Under the pieces are notes generated by a model, which was not told the DNA's origin, did no database searches, and worked only from the letters and a program-made list of their open reading frames with translations. A program made the translations under genes and the position numbers. Positions 12,837 through 22,626 of a stretch of 64,000 nt of DNA are shown piece after piece. Numbering within the stretch: the stretch's first letter is position 1; each line of letters begins with the position of its first letter. This DNA comes from Fusarium oxysporum f. sp. lycopersici 4287. Its lineage: Eukaryota > Ascomycota > Sordariomycetes > Hypocreales > Nectriaceae. The stretch lies in assembly GCF_000149955.1 (NCBI RefSeq), contig NC_030986.1:491298-555297 (forward strand), written 5' to 3'.

Positions 12837-12983
12837 GACGGCCAACCTCCTTCGAGCAAACTGTCGGCGTCTCTCTCGGGAGACCCTATTGTTTGTTTCG
12901 ACTCAGGTTGGTCGAAATTGTTTGGTAACTTTGGGGTGAGCCGCTTCGACCCCCGTCGCAAAGCGGGTGAGTGACGGCCCTGC

Positions 12984-13549
12984 ATTCCGGGGCCTGAACA
13001 AGAAGCGGCAGTCATGGAAGCAGTAAGTTATGGTCTCTCGTTTTTCATCCCCTTTCATTCTAACATGTCATGGTAAGGCACGTCGCACTGTGTATGGCGC
13101 TCACATGTTGCCCCAAACAACTGACTTTGGCGTCACTCCTGACGAGGCCCGCGCCCTGCACAAGAAGCAGCATGAGAGCGACTCCAAGATGGTATGTCTC
13201 GGTCTTTCCGGTGGTTGCATGATGTTGTCATCTGTCCTTCGGCAGGTATGATTTCATGTAATCGCCGGGAAGGCCGAATACATCATCGACGTAAGTTACC
13301 TATCTTCGAAAGAGTCCCCTCGTTCTCGACATGCTAACTCCTAAACAGTTCTTTCAACCTCGTGGCATAAGATCTAAGGGCAAAAATGCCACCGTGCTCT
13401 ACCCCCAAGGTAGTCCTACGGTCGCTTCTGCTCAATCGCAAGCAGCGGCTGAGGACGCTGCCATCCAGGAGGAAGATGGCATCTTTGATGGCGGCCCTAC
13501 CAAGGACTTCGGCACCACTGGTGACGACAACCCGGGCAACCTCATCTAA
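12984..13549 (+). pseudogene. Unidentified spliced gene fragment
   Basis: Exon-like pieces with good splice sites: NKKRQSWKQ before a GTAAGT at 13023, TTDFGVTPDEARALHKKQ (13120-13173) before GTATGT at 13192, and GKAEYIID before GTAAGTT at 13291, followed by a CTAAC branch and CTAAACAG acceptor. The last exon, about 13349-13549, runs to a TAA and is acidic and Gly/Asp-rich (ends TTGDDNPGNLI). I cannot name the parent gene. The pieces do not join into one open frame that I can support, so I treat the group as decayed, though a short intron-rich gene cannot be excluded. Confidence 0.35.
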
Positions 13550-14016
13550 GCTCACCAAACCCAACCTATGATATCGACGATTTTATGATTTTCACGACAT
13601 GGTCAGGATCAAGAAGGTTCTTGGGGGTCTGCGACACACCAGCCCCTTCAATCATCGAAGTTCTGTGTGGTGATTATAAGCTCTCAGCCACAGGTCTCAA
13701 CTGCAAATAACACAATTGGCGTACAACCTCGCCCATCATCGATCTCGGCAACTTCATCACCGAAGTTTTCGCTTGCCAGAGCTCACATGTTCCTCGCTGC
13801 TAGACTTGTCATCATTCCATCGGTCTCGATCTGAAAAGCTCCGTCAGCTTCTCAAAGAGTACCAGGAAGCCTGTGATGATATCAAAGTCAGCCGATGGGA
13901 GACCGACGTCAAGATCACCCACAGTCCCTGTCCGCATCATCAACATCCTTACCTTATATCACCAACATCTTTACCCTCCTTCTCCTATATATACCTTCCA
14001 CTGCCCGACCAGATCT

Positions 14017-14202
14017 CAGCATTGAAGCCCCATGGGGCCTGTCCTCTCGGCAATATGTATACACCGCGCGATTGATCGCAGCATTGAAGCCCCACGGGGT
14101 CTGTTTCACTACCCATGTATATACACTGCGCGACCGACCGCAGCATTGAAGCCCCACGGGGCCTGCCCTCTCAGCACTTTATATATATCTTGGCAGCAGA
14201 GC
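14017..14202 (+). repeat. 62-bp tandem repeat, three units
   Basis: Units begin CAGCATTGAAGCCCC at 14017, 14079 and 14141, exactly 62 bp apart. Each has a GC-rich head (CAYGGGG) and an AT-rich tail with TGTATATACAC-like sequence; the third unit ends in a degenerate tail. A partial tail (ATATATACCTTCCACTGCCC) lies just upstream at about 13986-14005, so the array may once have been longer. Confidence 0.85.
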
Positions 14203-14302
14203 AGGGATTCGCTGGTCATCACCGACCCAACTACTAATCAGCCGGTTAGTGGCTTGACTATGGGAGAGCGGACGGAATCCCCCTTCAGCTTCCACTGTGA
14301 CT

Positions 14303-14344
14303 TGCCGCAACTGCGAGAAGCAAGGACACTTCAGCAAAGGAAAC
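14303..14344 (+). pseudogene. Broken CCHC zinc-knuckle fragment
   Basis: One frame reads TCRNCEKQGHFSKGN, which matches the CX2CX3GHX4C zinc-knuckle pattern except that the last Cys is replaced (Asn after KG). Zinc knuckles bind single-stranded nucleic acid in Gis2-like proteins and in retroelement Gag proteins. The frame is open for only a short distance, so this is a relic of unknown parent. Confidence 0.4.
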
Positions 14345-14355
14345 TCGAGAAGCCA

Positions 14356-14649
14356 ACATTAGTTCGGCTCTCCATCCCAGTCTGGACCAGACGATCTCGT
14401 CGGAGATCACCAGCAATTGGTAGGTCTCTTTACCTCTCCCTCTGACATTGACCTTGTACTAATATGTCTAGCCTTGGATCGCCATGGTCTCAATTCATCT
14501 TATATTACACTTGACGTCCAACGGATGAGCGGACATTAGTTCCGCTCTCTATCCAAGTGTGGACCAGGTCGACTTGTCGGAGAGCACCAGCAACTGGTAA
14601 GTCTTCGCCCTTCTCGGTGACGTTGGCTCATCACTAACTTGTCGTTCAG
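14356..14649 (+). repeat. 177-bp tandem duplication with splice sites
   Basis: Copy one starts at 14356 (ACATTAGTTCGGCTCT) and copy two at 14533 (ACATTAGTTCCGCTCT). Both run through a CACCAGCAAYTGGTARGTCT motif that includes a splice-donor-like GTARGT, and both end in a branch/acceptor-like stretch (CTAATATGTCTAG and CTAACTTGTCGTTCAG). As with the Mei2-like array nearby, an exon-intron unit seems to have been copied in tandem. Confidence 0.65.
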
Positions 14650-16942
14650 TGCTTCTTCTGATCATTACTTGGAGCCTCACTTCCCCCTCAAGATTATAAC
14701 CTACCTCGGTTCACCCTCCTCCTCCCACAGCCCTTCTCGACAGCATCCGCTCAGTTCATGATCTGGTTTGACCACGCTTGATCCCTCCACCGCCCGCTCA
14801 TCTCTCACTTCGACTCATTTCGACTCTCACACTCATTCTGTCTGACCAGGCAATGCTGGACTCTGCAAGCCATCTTCATCGGTTATTATTTGTGGTGGAC
14901 GGGTGGGAATGGTCAGCGCACTTAGCTAGCAAACAACTCATATTCAGGATATCAATTAGAACATACTTCTCCCACCACGAGAGACCTTGCAAATGCCATA
15001 ATTTGACTGTCCGCCCCGCCTCACTGCCACCGCTCACTTCGTCCACTGCGATTATTGAACATCTGTCTGCACCAACTCATTCGGCGGACATGCTAGGACC
15101 GACCGCCCCGGCGCAACGGGGCATGCATACATCCGCTGCCAACACAACTTACAGCCCAAGCGATAATAAAAGGGCTCTGTCAACAACATGTCACCCTGCG
15201 TCAGATCAACTTTTGCCCACACGCGCAAGAGAAGCACCATTGGTGGTATCGCCGTATTCTTGGACAAGCCTGGCTAACCTTTCTTTCATTTCCCAGACAA
15301 TTGATACGCAGCTCTAAACCTCGATCCCATTCTCCTCTTGATCCCTCTCTTCCGACGATGACCCCAACAGCCACGATACGAGACAGCACGAATCGCGTGC
15401 GATCCGCATACATCAAAACTCTTTCATCTCTCTACAGCAAGTGTCTTAAGCGGAGCAGCAAAGTCACTGTCAATGACAAACCACCAAAAGCGAGACCGAC
15501 TTTCAACGCATTCACAAAGACTCTCGGGCGACCTCAGGCTGCCGTATTTCCAGTCAACGAAAGATCAGTTCTCTTGTCCCCCATATCGAGAAGACCGGAC
15601 ATCGAAGGACATCGAAGGACCAGAGACTCAAACATGTTCTTCCGACATTGCCAGGTCTCGTTTCTGCTCTGGGTACTCTCACCCACATGTGCTTGTGTTC
15701 CGCAACCTTACAATGCTTGAGCTGATCAGTCGAATACCATGGACTTTTCAACAGTCTTCCGTCGGTCCCCTCCAATGGATGGAGTTGTGATGGTAGCAAA
15801 CACGTCACAGTCGGGGGCGGCGATGTTTTGACTGGCCAGCCTGTGGAGGTCTTGGACTAGCTCTTCCCGCTGAACGCTCGATAATATTGTGCTTTCATTC
15901 CATTATCGGTTTCACTTCTATTACTTGGCTGCTTTCTCTAACGTTCTGTTTACAGATCGTCCTGCCTGAGAGCTGAAGCTCAATCGCCTGCCCCAGCTTG
16001 GGATTGCATCCAACAGCATATGCGCGCCCCTCATACAAAACGATTCGAGGCAAGATTGGAGCACCAAAGAGCTTTCCATCGACGATATGAATATGCCAGA
16101 GACCTTGTACAGCAATACCGTCCATCCTGAAGTGCTTGCTGGTACATAAAGCCTCACAATGGGCCGCAAGATCAACAGGCACGATCGTTGACGAGCAGCG
16201 TTAGGCTACGATGCCAGAGGTCAAGACAGAGCAAACACAACACGATTTGAGTCACGATAAAGGGTCTCTCGTGACACTCGCTGAATAGCGACTGTTGGGG
16301 GTGGTGGATTATGGAAGGTTCGTGATTCTTGGTATGTGGCGGCCACGATCGTGCACGTCAGAAACTGAGCCATGCTTTGGTCATTGTACCTTGCTTTCGG
16401 GAAACTGGAATGAGTGCTCTTTGGATGGAGGATGTTTCGAAAGAAGGGACAAAATTTGGCCAATACGAGCAGGGCATGACTGACAAGACGGAAAGGGTTC
16501 TGTGTATGTCGACAATTCCATTCAACCCTTGGCTATCCAGTGTCTGTTCTGCCCTAGGGTCTGTCTTCCATCCCCTTCGTTTCTCCTTTACTGTATTCTC
16601 AGCCACAAGCATTCATTGTTACTGTGATAGTCTATGCGCCATGTTGATCCAGGAGCCGAGGATAAGTCGCACCTGATCTGCCCCCTGAAGAACTCAACTA
16701 CGATATTGTTCCCATCCTGAACTGAAAGGTGGTTCAACTGTTACAGGGGAGGCACTGCTCGACGTTCACCAGTAGATTCAAGACGTGTTCATTAAACTGA
16801 AGTGTTCAATTTAAGCTAACAAAGTGGTATCAAACAAGTCTATAAACAAAGGAGAAGAGAATTGTGGCAAAGCCGGATATCAAAAGCACATCAAAGGATC
16901 GTCCATCATAATCCCCCCATCATATTGTACATTCATCAATGC
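14650..16942. other. No supported gene; one coding-like relic
   Basis: About 2.3 kb. Plus-strand frames at 14778-15317 and 15301-15720 are open but have low-complexity Ser/Pro/Leu content and no motif. A minus-strand segment at 16182-15895 (contains GLWHIHIVDGKLFGAPILPR) looks protein-like but lacks an ATG start and a family. I see no tRNA or transposon ends. Confidence 0.4.
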
Positions 16943-18604
16943 TTAATGGCTCTTATGACCATTGGTCTTAGCACCCTCCTGGCCAACAGCATTAACACCA
17001 GCATTCAACTTCCCAAACTGCCACTCCGGCAGAGTAATACCAGTCTGCTCGTTGATAGTACTCATCAGCGGCGGCAGCATCTGGTACACATTGCGCATCG
17101 TCTCAGTAGCATCGCCGCCCTGACCACCACCCTGGCTTCCAGTGTTCCACACGCTGATCTTGGGCTCGAGACCGCGGATGGCTGTGGCGTTGGCCTTGGC
17201 GAGTTCGACGTATGTGCCCTTCTCGATCATCATGTACTGTAGTAGTCCAGCGGGACCGCCGAAGGCTTGGGAGAGCTTGCCGTAGGCGTCGGCCATGGCG
17301 GAGATACCCTCTGCCTCGCGGAGCTTGCTGACGAGTTCGGCTTCGGCGCGCTGCTGGGCGGCATAGTTGTAGGCTTCGGCTTCGTTGCGGGTCTGGTAGG
17401 CTCCGGCATCTGTGTTCCTTGTGATCTTGGCGTATGTAGCAGCTGCATCAGCATCCGCGAAGAGCTTGGTCTGGTAAGCTGCAGCATCGGCCTTGCGCTG
17501 ACTAGCCTCCTGACGAGCGCGCGCATCCGCCTCAACTTCATACGCAGCAGCGTCAGCAGCCTGTTGCTTACTCTCCCTCGCAATCGTAGCTTTAACAACG
17601 TCTGTCGCACGAAGACGCTCCATCTCTGCAGCAGCGCGCTTGATCTCAACCTCCTTCTTGAGATCTTCATCCTTGGACTCAAGGGTACGCTGGGCTGTGA
17701 CGCGGGCGATGTCGACGTCGCGGGTCAGGCCTGTGCGCTTGGTGTCAAGTTGTGCTTCTGCTTGAGCGCGCTCGATATCGCGCACTGTCTTCTGGACGGC
17801 GGTCTCGGCGTTGATCTTTGCGATCTCGCGCTCTTGCTCGCCCTTGCGCTGGGCCTCACCGACGTTACCGCGGAGTTGGGCCTCTGCAACGTCAATTCTG
17901 GCTTGGTTGGTTGCGCCCTCGTGGGCCTTGCGGGAGAGCGAGGCAAAGTAGACTGAGTTAGGGGCATCCTTTAGCTCTTTGACCTGCGAAATGTTAGCTA
18001 TCTTGTTGGTAAGTCGGATTGGGGACACGTACGTTGGCGTTGAAGATGAGCAGACCAAACTGCGACAGCTCGTTCTGGATGTTTCTGAAGATTCTCTTCT
18101 TGAAGACCTCTCGCTCAGTGAAGATCTCCTCCATAGTCATGCTAGACACAAGGACTCGAGTTTCACCCTCGATGATACCCTTGACGATGTTGGCAACATG
18201 CTGGCCCTGGGTGACATTCTCCTTCTCCTCAGAGTTCGCCAAAAGCATAGCATACTTCATCAAAGCGTCTCCTCGGTCCTCGCGATCAAGGCCATCGGCT
18301 TCACTGTCGGCATCAGAGCGGTTGGCCCCGCGCTGGTTGACATCGGGACCCACTGTGAAGACGACGGGGAGAGAGAACTGCAACTTCTCCTTTGTCATGG
18401 CCTGAAGGTCCATGGCATAGTCGTGAGGGCGGATGCTGATTGTGAATTAGTGACTGTTGACCAGCTGGAGAAGGGGGAAGAATACCTGAAGCGTGTGCAT
18501 CGTTGGAGAGGCCAGACCCATGTGGCTTTTGTGATCTTGACGGTCTTGATGCCCATGCCAGTGATGGCAAGGTACTCATCGGGGGCAGAGATTCTGTAAG
18601 ACAT
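16943..18604 (-). CDS. Flotillin-like protein
   Basis: Three exons on the minus strand, 18604-18486, 18435-18033 and 17983-16943, give 520 residues. Introns have GTATTC and GTACGT donors, CTAAT/CTAAC branch sites and CAG acceptors. The N-terminal part ([20 protein letters not shown] and on to about residue 190) is the SPFH/PHB domain. It is followed by a long Ala/Glu/Lys-rich coiled coil with many EAQ/EAE repeats, then a conserved end ([28 protein letters not shown]). This order and length match fungal flotillins. Known role of the family: scaffolding of membrane microdomains at the plasma membrane, where it affects polarity, endocytosis and stress responses. There is no signal peptide; the family associates from the cytosolic side by acylation and SPFH contact. 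It stands alone between a decayed region and an orphan gene. Confidence 0.93.
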
Positions 18605-19859
18605 CTTGGGTGGTAAAGTGTTGAAGTGATTGGATGTTTAAGAATAAGATGTTGTGGTTGGGTATTGAAGTATAGAACTGGTATTGTGTGACCAGGCCTA
18701 AGTAGTTATTTGCAACGAGTGTTGTATATCTCTAGAACCAATGTTACTAGAGAATTAGTTGTATAGTATGATCAGAAAGACTGTCTCACACAGCGGACAA
18801 CCAATCTCTTATATGCGTCGATCTTGACCCAGGAACACAAACATGCATGTCTCAAAGCTTACAAGGGTCTTTTCTATAATGAATGTGCCTCGCGCTCAAG
18901 CTTCTAAGATGTGGTGGCGGAGTCTGGAGTATCCCTGTCAATTCCCATCTTCTGGAATAATTCCATGTCCACAACGGGTATACAGGATGCTGGAATGCGG
19001 TCCCGTGATCAGATTGAGTTGATACATAAGATTAATAGCATGGGCCTTGTGATAATATTGATCGCCACTTGGGGAATGCCCGGGTTTGGTGAGGTTTTTT
19101 TGTGGTGATGTTGTTGGTTGGGCGTTCTCGGGTGATCTACAGTGGGGTTTCGCCTCTAAAGTATCACCGAAGCTTCAACTTTGAACTCTCATGTAAGTTG
19201 GTTCACTTTCGACACATGGCATTTTCCACTGCGTTTATTGGCAATTAACTCTCAGCGATTGCTGTTATGCTGTCCATTCTATTGCTCATCACCTAGACCA
19301 AACTTACGTTCAGCCGCAAAGCACTATCAACACAGCCCTGTAGATGGATCATCTTTAATTTCCGCGCAACTCGCGGAATTCATCACTGAAGCATTTCCTG
19401 CCGGTATCCGAATCGAGCATCTTGGCTAAACGCCCGACCGCAATGCGAATACTCACGTGCAGAAATTATGATTCGATGATACTTGGAATGTCCCAACACC
19501 GCCAAGCCTCAAATTGCATGACTGAGCAACCATCAATTCTGCTGCGCCACGATGAGTAACCAATTAACATCACAGGCAGCTTCTTCAGGCAGAGATAATG
19601 TGCAGCCCAAGGCTGTGATGGAGTCCCCTCCTCTTTTGTGCTTTCGGCGATTGCTAGTTTGACGCTTTTGATACTACTCTTTGAGACGGGGCGATACAAG
19701 GCTGAGTTGGTAGTGGCCAGGCGCTGTTGATCGTGGGCTGACTTTTTGTCTTAAGCGACGGCGTATCAGATTTATGAATGTATATGCATCGGGCGTTTGG
19801 CATTTGTTGTAGCATTGACTAAACATCTGCAGACTTGGCTTCTTCTCCATTGCAACATC
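18605..19859. other. Intergenic, shared upstream region
   Basis: About 1.25 kb between the divergent flotillin gene (minus) and the PY-motif gene (plus), so it holds the promoters of both. Short frames here (for example 19181-19429) have no motif. I see no clear TATA box or repeated operator. Confidence 0.5.
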
Positions 19860-20642
19860 ATGTCTAAGCAAGACTCCTTCGATGACGGGGATCTTCCTCC
19901 CCCATACACTGAATCCGGCCCTTCAGCATCACTACGTTCGTCAGAACCACGACAGTCAGTCACGACTATCTTCTCCTCACATTTGAACAGCCTTCCACTA
20001 CGCATTCAATCCGTTCAGGCAGTCCGCAACTCAGCGCGCGATGAACGGGATAGTGAAATACTCACCCTGCTGGTGCCCCACATTGAGGATATGCTCTCGT
20101 CAATAGCAGCCATGGACCCGCCACCACGGGTCGTCGAAATGACCATGGTGCCAGAAGAAGCAGTTGGCGAAGGATGGTTCTTTAGCGATGAAGATCAATC
20201 CCGAACAGTTGTGCGCGTTAGAGAAGATCGCAAGCTAGTAGCCGACCAAAAGAAGCCTGTTAAGCAAAGTGAACCTCCTAAAAACAGAGCCTTCGATGAG
20301 TGGGGTCGATGGGAAGACGATACCCAACAATCCACTTTAGACGACGTCCTCTGGTGGTCAGACCACGACATGGCAGTCCGTCTAGCAAAGTACATATCCC
20401 CAGAAAGAGTTGATCGTCAGGTTGTCAAAGCACACGTCGACCAAGCAAAGAAAGCATCAAGATGGGGCTTGTTCAAGAAATCCGAACCATCAACTCCACC
20501 GGCGCCAGTAGTAAAGGCACAGGAGGAGCCGGTTACTATGACGGTCAAGGCTGAGGAGGTTACGTTTCGGAGGGAGAATGAGATGGGCATTTGGGAAGGC
20601 AAGACAGGATGGGGCTTGGTGGTCAAGGTCAAGTTACGGTAG
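19860..20642 (+). CDS. Hypothetical protein with N-terminal PPPY motif
   Basis: A single exon of 260 residues from the ATG at 19860 (MSKQDSFDDGDLPPPYTESG). The frame is open 63 bp further upstream but only from a TTG, so the ATG is preferred. DLPPPY at residues 12-17 is a PY motif, the usual binding site for WW domains such as those of Rsp5/Nedd4 ubiquitin ligases and their adaptors. The middle is acidic with conserved-looking Trp residues (EGWFFSDED, FDEWGRWEDD, DVLWWSDHD), and the C-terminal third is Lys/Pro-rich with a final WEGKTGWGLVVKVKLR. There is no membrane segment or signal peptide. I do not recognise the family; it resembles uncharacterised conserved fungal proteins. A role in ubiquitin-linked trafficking is only a guess from the PY motif. 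Confidence 0.75.
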   Translation: MSKQDSFDDGDLPPPYTESGPSASLRSSEPRQSVTTIFSSHLNSLPLRIQSVQAVRNSARDERDSEILTLLVPHIEDMLSSIAAMDPPPRVVEMTMVPEEAVGEGWFFSDEDQSRTVVRVREDRKLVADQKKPVKQSEPPKNRAFDEWGRWEDDTQQSTLDDVLWWSDHDMAVRLAKYISPERVDRQVVKAHVDQAKKASRWGLFKKSEPSTPPAPVVKAQEEPVTMTVKAEEVTFRRENEMGIWEGKTGWGLVVKVKLR

Positions 20643-21437
20643 TGATGGTGCTGTTGGCCATGGGCTGAGAATGAGGGCATTGTGAATAGAGTATATATAT
20701 ATAGTCAATTGGGCAAATATGCCATGAATATCGTCAGAGAACATTCCCTACCAGCCAGCTCTTTCTCAAGTTCAATTACGGATGCGATTCGGAAGCCTAA
20801 GTGCGTCCTCACTCCTGGCTGCATCAAACTGGTAATTGTCTTATTCTATCGAGACACGTCAAGTTCAACAGTAGAACTTGGCAGAACAAAACATTCTTCT
20901 CTAGCCGATATTCCTGAGTGACACATTGTGTCATCTCGGGGTCTTTTCTGTGCATTGGCGCGCGGCATGTAATACAGTGAGTGGTTAAGTCGAACCATGT
21001 CTTCACTATTCACCAACAAGTGACTGAATGCTGACAGCACATTCTGAGGCTATCGCCAGCAAAGATGGAAACACGTTTAGAGACTCCATAATACTTGTCT
21101 AAATGCTCGCTTCTTCAAGATAAGCATAAATAAGGACCTGATCCTCGATGGAACGGAACCTATCAACACCTCAATTCGGCCTTACACCACGCCGTGAAAC
21201 TCACCCTGCCTAATCTCACAACAACATCTCACAACTATTGTATCCCCTCTCACAGCGTCCATCCTCACCACAAATCCCTTTTTTCCGCCCTCGTCCGTGA
21301 TTCACCTCTCTTCGTCTTAGTGCCTGACTCACTCGCCGACTAAGCCCCACCTCATCTACAAAACCCTCACCTTCACCCATTACCTCCTCTAAACATCCTC
21401 TCCCTCACTTCATCCTGCAAACTCCGCTTTGAACATC
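20643..21437. other. Intergenic, upstream of the SDR gene
   Basis: About 0.8 kb. A TATATATATA run at 20692-20702 lies just past the stop of the upstream gene and may be part of its 3' end. From about 21170 the strand is C/T-rich, typical of fungal promoters and 5' leaders just before the start at 21438. No gene is seen. Confidence 0.5.
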
Positions 21438-22439
21438 ATGGCTTACAACGTCCTCGTAACAGGCTCATCCGGCCATCTCGGCACAGCCCTCATGCTCTCC
21501 CTCCCGACGTTCGGCTTCACACCTCTTGGGATCGACATCTTACCTTCTGAGAACACAACGCACGTTGGATCAGTCTCAGACCGTGAATTTGTCACATCTC
21601 TTCTCCAGAAACACCCTATTCAGCATGTCCTTCACGCCGCGACGTTACATAAGCCCCATGTCGAGAGTCACTCCAAGCAAGACTTCATCGACACAAACAT
21701 CACCGGCACCCTCGTTCTTCTTGAAGAAGCCTCCAAGCTCGGCGCCCAAATCGAAAGCTTCATCTTTTTCAGCACAACAAGCACATTCGGCGCAGCACTG
21801 AGTCCCAAACCCGGTCAACCCGCCGCCTGGATCGACGAAACCGTCGTTCCCATCCCCAAAAACATCTATGGCGCTACAAAAGTCGCAGCGGAGGATCTAT
21901 GCTTCCTCATCCAGAAACAAACAGGCATGCCCGTCTTAATCCTCCGCACGAGCCGTTTTTTCCCAGAGCAGGATGACGATGAAGATCGCAGAGCAGCTTT
22001 ATCAGACGATAACCTCAAAGTGCTTGAACTAGCGTACCGTCGCTGCGACATTGAAGACATAGTTCGCGCGGCAGTCTGCGCGATGAAGAAAGGGCGAGAG
22101 ATACAGTTTCGGAAGTACATCATCAGCGCACCGCCGCCTTTTCCTAATGACGCTGACACGCTGGCGATGCTGGACAAAGACCCTAAGCAGGTGTTTGAGA
22201 CTGTTGCGCCGGAGTGTGTGCAGGTTTTCAAGGATAAGGGATGGAGTCACTTGAAGAGGATTGATCGTGTTTATGATTCTAGTAAGGCGGTGGAGGAGTT
22301 GGGCTGGAAGCCTGAGTTTACGTTCAAGAAGGTTGTTGAGTTGGTCGGGGAAGGCAAGGAGTGGAAGAGTGAGTTGACGGGGATGGTTGGGAAGAGAGGA
22401 TATCATGCTACCAGTCACGGAGTTTATACCCTGCGATGA
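21438..22439 (+). CDS. NAD(P)-dependent epimerase/dehydratase (extended SDR)
   Basis: A single exon of 333 residues from MAYNVLVTGSSGHLG. The N-terminal TGSSGHLG (residues 8-15) is the GxxGxxG nucleotide-binding loop of a Rossmann fold, and Y144-GAT-K148 is the YxxxK catalytic pair, with the Ser/Thr cluster FFSTTSTFG at 111-118 supplying the third residue. NITGTLVLLEEA and the late WKPEFTF are also typical of the extended short-chain dehydrogenase family that includes UDP-sugar 4-epimerases. The family oxidises or epimerises sugar nucleotides or related carbonyl compounds in the cytosol; the exact substrate cannot be told from sequence. It converges tail to tail with PalA, the stops being about 190 bp apart. 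Confidence 0.9.
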   Translation: MAYNVLVTGSSGHLGTALMLSLPTFGFTPLGIDILPSENTTHVGSVSDREFVTSLLQKHPIQHVLHAATLHKPHVESHSKQDFIDTNITGTLVLLEEASKLGAQIESFIFFSTTSTFGAALSPKPGQPAAWIDETVVPIPKNIYGATKVAAEDLCFLIQKQTGMPVLILRTSRFFPEQDDDEDRRAALSDDNLKVLELAYRRCDIEDIVRAAVCAMKKGREIQFRKYIISAPPPFPNDADTLAMLDKDPKQVFETVAPECVQVFKDKGWSHLKRIDRVYDSSKAVEELGWKPEFTFKKVVELVGEGKEWKSELTGMVGKRGYHATSHGVYTLR

Positions 22440-22626
22440 ATTTGCAGGCCGAGCATTGATGGTGGATGGCATGAGGTCACAGCGAATAGCTTCACGATAG
22501 GCTCAGCACACGACAGACAATTGACACTAATGAGACTTGGGTCTAAACAAACTCGTATTCGCCATGTATGCTATGTCTACTAAACAACAGCCCTCTAAAA
22601 GTCAGGGTATCTATACAACACTACAC

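Larger units (their letters stand above)
11884..12983 (+). pseudogene. Mei2-like RNA-binding gene fragments, decayed
   Basis: The segment contains exon-like pieces separated by intact-looking introns. The recognisable part is the start of the third RRM of Mei2-like proteins: LVAGGDVRTT before an intron and IMLRNIPNK after it (12727-12836). Mei2-like RRMs characteristically read VRTT-IMLRNIPNK at this point. Two more copies of the same boundary lie upstream but carry in-frame stops. An earlier piece at 11895-11962 reads ILNKKQQAEDAAKALRGP and ends at a GTGAGT donor. After IMLRNIPNK the reading diverges from an RRM and stops at about 12971, so no complete RRM exists here. I infer a pseudogene or rearranged fragment; a functional Mei2-like gene would have to be elsewhere in the genome. 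Confidence 0.6.

Noticed and set aside
14303..14344. Active zinc-knuckle gene
   Set aside because: The fourth zinc ligand is missing and the frame is short.
14778..15720. Two plus-strand ORFs of 139-179 codons
   Set aside because: Ser/Pro/Leu-rich without motifs; they overlap in different frames and fit no splice pattern.
17267..17956. Long plus-strand ORF opposite the flotillin gene
   Set aside because: It is the antisense reading of the Ala/Glu-rich coiled coil; the minus strand has clear flotillin motifs and introns.
19797..19859. N-terminal extension of the PY-motif protein
   Set aside because: Opens only at a TTG; the ATG at 19860 is the sound nuclear start.
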